Below are positions 62,167-64,000 of a stretch of DNA of 64,000 nt, piece by piece. The stretch lies in the NCBI GenBank assembly GCA_026417735.1, contig JAOACR010000009.1, positions 203,641-267,640 of the forward strand, read 5' to 3'. The stretch comes from Kiritimatiellia bacterium (GTDB lineage: Bacteria; Verrucomicrobiota; Kiritimatiellia; PWTM01). The translations under genes and the position numbers were made by a program. Under the pieces are notes generated by a model. That model worked only from the letters and a program-made list of their open reading frames with translations, was not told the DNA's origin and searched no databases. The first letter of the stretch is position 1; every line of letters starts with the position of its first letter.

Positions 62167-64000
62167 TCACTCCACGCGGATCACGCAGCGGGCGGCACGG
62201 CCGGCCTCGTCCGCACAGATCAGCAGATGCATACCGGGCTCGGGCGTCCACAAGAGGGGCCGCCCCGGCGGCGCTCGGCCCAAGGGCCGCGTGCCGACAA
62301 ACCACCACAGACCGGTGGACCCCGGCGCCACAGCGGTCAGCGCCAGCCGCTCGCCCGCAACACCGAGCCGCCGAATCACCTCGCCGGGCATCGGCGAGAG
62401 AATGCGGGGTCCCGGCCCGCCTGACTGGGGCGGCGCCCCAACCGCCTTGCGTACCGCCGAGCTCTCGCCTCGAAGCGGCCGCCCGGCGAAAACCGGTCTG
62501 TGGACGTCGCACTGCTCCGCGAGCGTAACGCCCGCCACTGCGAAATCGCCACGAAGCTCGCCGCACCAAGGGCCCGGTGTGCAGCCGCTCAGCGCGCAGA
62601 CCGGCCGTTCGCACACCTCCGGAGGCCGGGGAAACCACGGCGAGTCCCGCGCCGGGTCGGCCACGCGGAACATCTCGGCAACCAGCGGTGCGGCGACACG
62701 TCCGCCAACAAGGTGCGGGTCACCGCGGCCATCGGAGCGGCCGCACCACACCGCGATCACGTGGCGCGGGTTGTAGCCCACCGCCCACGCGTCACGAAAA
62801 CCCGCGGAGGTGCCGGTCTTCCACGCGATGCGCGGCGTTCGGGCCTCCGCGTTGTGCCGCCAGAGCTCCAGCGAGCGCTCCTCGCCGGTGAGCATGTCCG
62901 CGATCAGCCACGCGGTGGCGTCGCTCACCACCCGACGGCCGCTGAGGAGCGGCTGGTCCTCCCGCCACCGCAACGGCCGCCATTCGCCACCGCGCGCCAG
63001 CGCCGCGTATGCGTTGGCGAGCTCCAGCAGGGTGACCGGCGAGCTGCCGAGCGCGACACCCAGACCGTACCGAGCCACGTCGTTGCCGGGCGCGGAGAGC
63101 CCCGCGCGACGAAACACTGCCGCGAGGGGCTCCAAGCCGACCATCGCGGTCAGCTCGAGTGCGGGGAGGTTCAGCGACAGCACCAGCGCCTCACGAGCGG
63201 AGACGAGGCCCCGGTAGGCGCCGTCGAAATTGGAAGGCTCCAGCCCGGGCCAGCGCCGCGGCTCATCCGCCAGCATGCGAGCGGGCGTGAGCCTGCCCTG
63301 CTCGATCGCGAGCGCGAAAATGAACGGTTTCAGCGTGGAACCTGCACTGCGCCGGACGGTGGCGCCATTCAGCTGGCCGGCGCCGGGCGCATTCCAGTCC
63401 GGCGAGCCAACCAGCGCGCGCACTGCCGCGGCGGGCACGTCAATGACGACTGCGGCGAACCCGTCAACACCGATCGCGCCCAGCGGCTCCGCGTGCCGCT
63501 TCACCGCGGCCTCGAGCGCCGTCTGCAGGGCGGGATCGAGCGTGGTGCGCACCGTGCCGGCCGGCGCGCCGCGCAGCGCCATCTCCGCGAAGTGCGGTGC
63601 GACAAACGGACGGATCTGCCGGCGGATCGCAAGCGCTTCCGCCCGCGCCGCTGCGAACTGGTCCGGCGTGATCACGCCGTTGGCGCGCATCCGCTCAAGC
63701 ACGCGGCACTGGCGCGCATGAGCGCGCTCGAAGTGGCGGTCCGGCCGCAGTCGCGCCGGCGATTGGGGCAGCCCTGCGAGCATCGCCGCCTCCGCCAGAC
63801 TCAGCTCGCGCGCACCCTTGCCGAAGTATCGCCGCGCCGCGGCCTCCACGCCCACCAGATTGCCGCCGAACGGCGCACGGTTCAGGTAGTGCCGCAGAAT
63901 CTCCATCTTGCCGAGCCGCCGCTCCAACTGCATCGCGCGCATCGCCTCCACCAGCTTCGTGAGCCAGGTGCGCGGACGCGGTTCGACCAAGCGAATCAAT
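62167..64000 (-). CDS. pbpC: Penicillin-binding protein 1C, N-terminal part outside the window
   Basis: The frame runs off the right edge; about 610 residues are visible of an expected 750-800. The visible start is inside the glycosyltransferase domain (AMQLERRLGKMEILRHYLN, APFGGNLVGVEAAA). The transpeptidase motifs follow: SxxK in RSAGSTLKPFI, SxN in LVLSLNLPALE, and KTGTS in AWKTGTSAGFRDAW. A C-terminal BiPBP_C module of about 90 residues (ILSPMPGEVIRRLG to the end) and the Cys-rich linker CERPVCALSGCTPGPWC identify the 1C class. It polymerises and may crosslink peptidoglycan; 1C enzymes are often of minor importance in E. coli. Confidence 0.9.
   Translation of the reverse strand, partial: LIRLVEPRPRTWLTKLVEAMRAMQLERRLGKMEILRHYLNRAPFGGNLVGVEAAARRYFGKGARELSLAEAAMLAGLPQSPARLRPDRHFERAHARQCRVLERMRANGVITPDQFAAARAEALAIRRQIRPFVAPHFAEMALRGAPAGTVRTTLDPALQTALEAAVKRHAEPLGAIGVDGFAAVVIDVPAAAVRALVGSPDWNAPGAGQLNGATVRRSAGSTLKPFIFALAIEQGRLTPARMLADEPRRWPGLEPSNFDGAYRGLVSAREALVLSLNLPALELTAMVGLEPLAAVFRRAGLSAPGNDVARYGLGVALGSSPVTLLELANAYAALARGGEWRPLRWREDQPLLSGRRVVSDATAWLIADMLTGEERSLELWRHNAEARTPRIAWKTGTSAGFRDAWAVGYNPRHVIAVWCGRSDGRGDPHLVGGRVAAPLVAEMFRVADPARDSPWFPRPPEVCERPVCALSGCTPGPWCGELRGDFAVAGVTLAEQCDVHRPVFAGRPLRGESSAVRKAVGAPPQSGGPGPRILSPMPGEVIRRLGVAGERLALTAVAPGSTGLWWFVGTRPLGRAPPGRPLLWTPEPGMHLLICADEAGRAARCVIRVE

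Overview
The window is a GC-rich (roughly two-thirds G+C) chromosomal segment of a Gram-negative, probably anaerobic bacterium. The LPS genes (kdsA, lptC, lptA, lptB and a WaaE-like glycosyltransferase) show an outer membrane. A HydG-type radical SAM enzyme and a nitrite reductase NrfHA pair point to anaerobic life. The DUF1559-like pseudopilin with its H-X9-DG motif, the DUF4091 and GH2 glycan enzymes, the Flp/TadE-type proteins and the HprK-HPr-EI set suggest the Verrucomicrobiota/Kiritimatiellota (PVC) group. That placement is inference from gene content. I saw no rRNA or tRNA gene, CRISPR array, insertion sequence or prophage. Genes are densely packed, with many ATGA/GTGA overlaps.

Layout. 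1-2.6 kb: the 3' part of comEC and a convergent TPR protein. 2.9-10.2 kb: an envelope and regulation block, kdsA-lptC-lptA-lptB-hpf-hprK-ptsH-ptsI-metK. It resembles the proteobacterial lpt-rpoN-hpf-ptsN region but has no rpoN and no EIIA gene. 10.3-12.5 kb: an FHA/TPR membrane protein and a WaaE-like glycosyltransferase. 12.7-22.4 kb (minus strand): a rhamnose and glycan operon reading GH2-glutaminase-like fusion, PQQ-like propeller, rhaA, rhaT, rhaB; no rhamnulose-1-phosphate aldolase is present. 22.8-24.9 kb: a TM1266-like regulator, a HydG homologue lacking one auxiliary-cluster cysteine, and a small membrane protein. 25.5-33.3 kb: D-aminoacylase with a zinc-finger partner, a pseudopilin, a TGS-containing nucleoside kinase, and a TPR-polysaccharide deacetylase fusion with a membrane protein.

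33.3-41.5 kb (minus strand): a B12-binding radical SAM protein; the chaperone block dnaK-groES-groEL, ending in a strong terminator; alr; and a protein with thirteen CxxCxGxG motifs. 41.5-45.4 kb: a compact cassette of five Flp/TadE-like proteins plus an unknown exported protein, with no assembly ATPase or secretin. 45.4-51.3 kb: a DUF4091 protein, then divergently nrfH-nrfA, a lipoprotein and a beta-propeller protein. 51.5-56.6 kb (minus): URO-D-like protein, LysM lipoprotein, GYF/coiled-coil protein and Prc-type protease, probably one operon. 56.6-59.4 kb: CYTH protein, leuB-like dehydrogenase and asd. 59.5-64 kb (minus): aminotransferase, Lrp/AsnC regulator, HU, a DUF212 membrane protein and a PBP1C that runs off the right edge.

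The strongest candidates for something undescribed are the TM1266-HydG variant cassette, the five-member Flp/TadE-like cassette, the thirteen-motif zinc-finger protein and the GH2-glutaminase-like fusion in the rhamnose operon.
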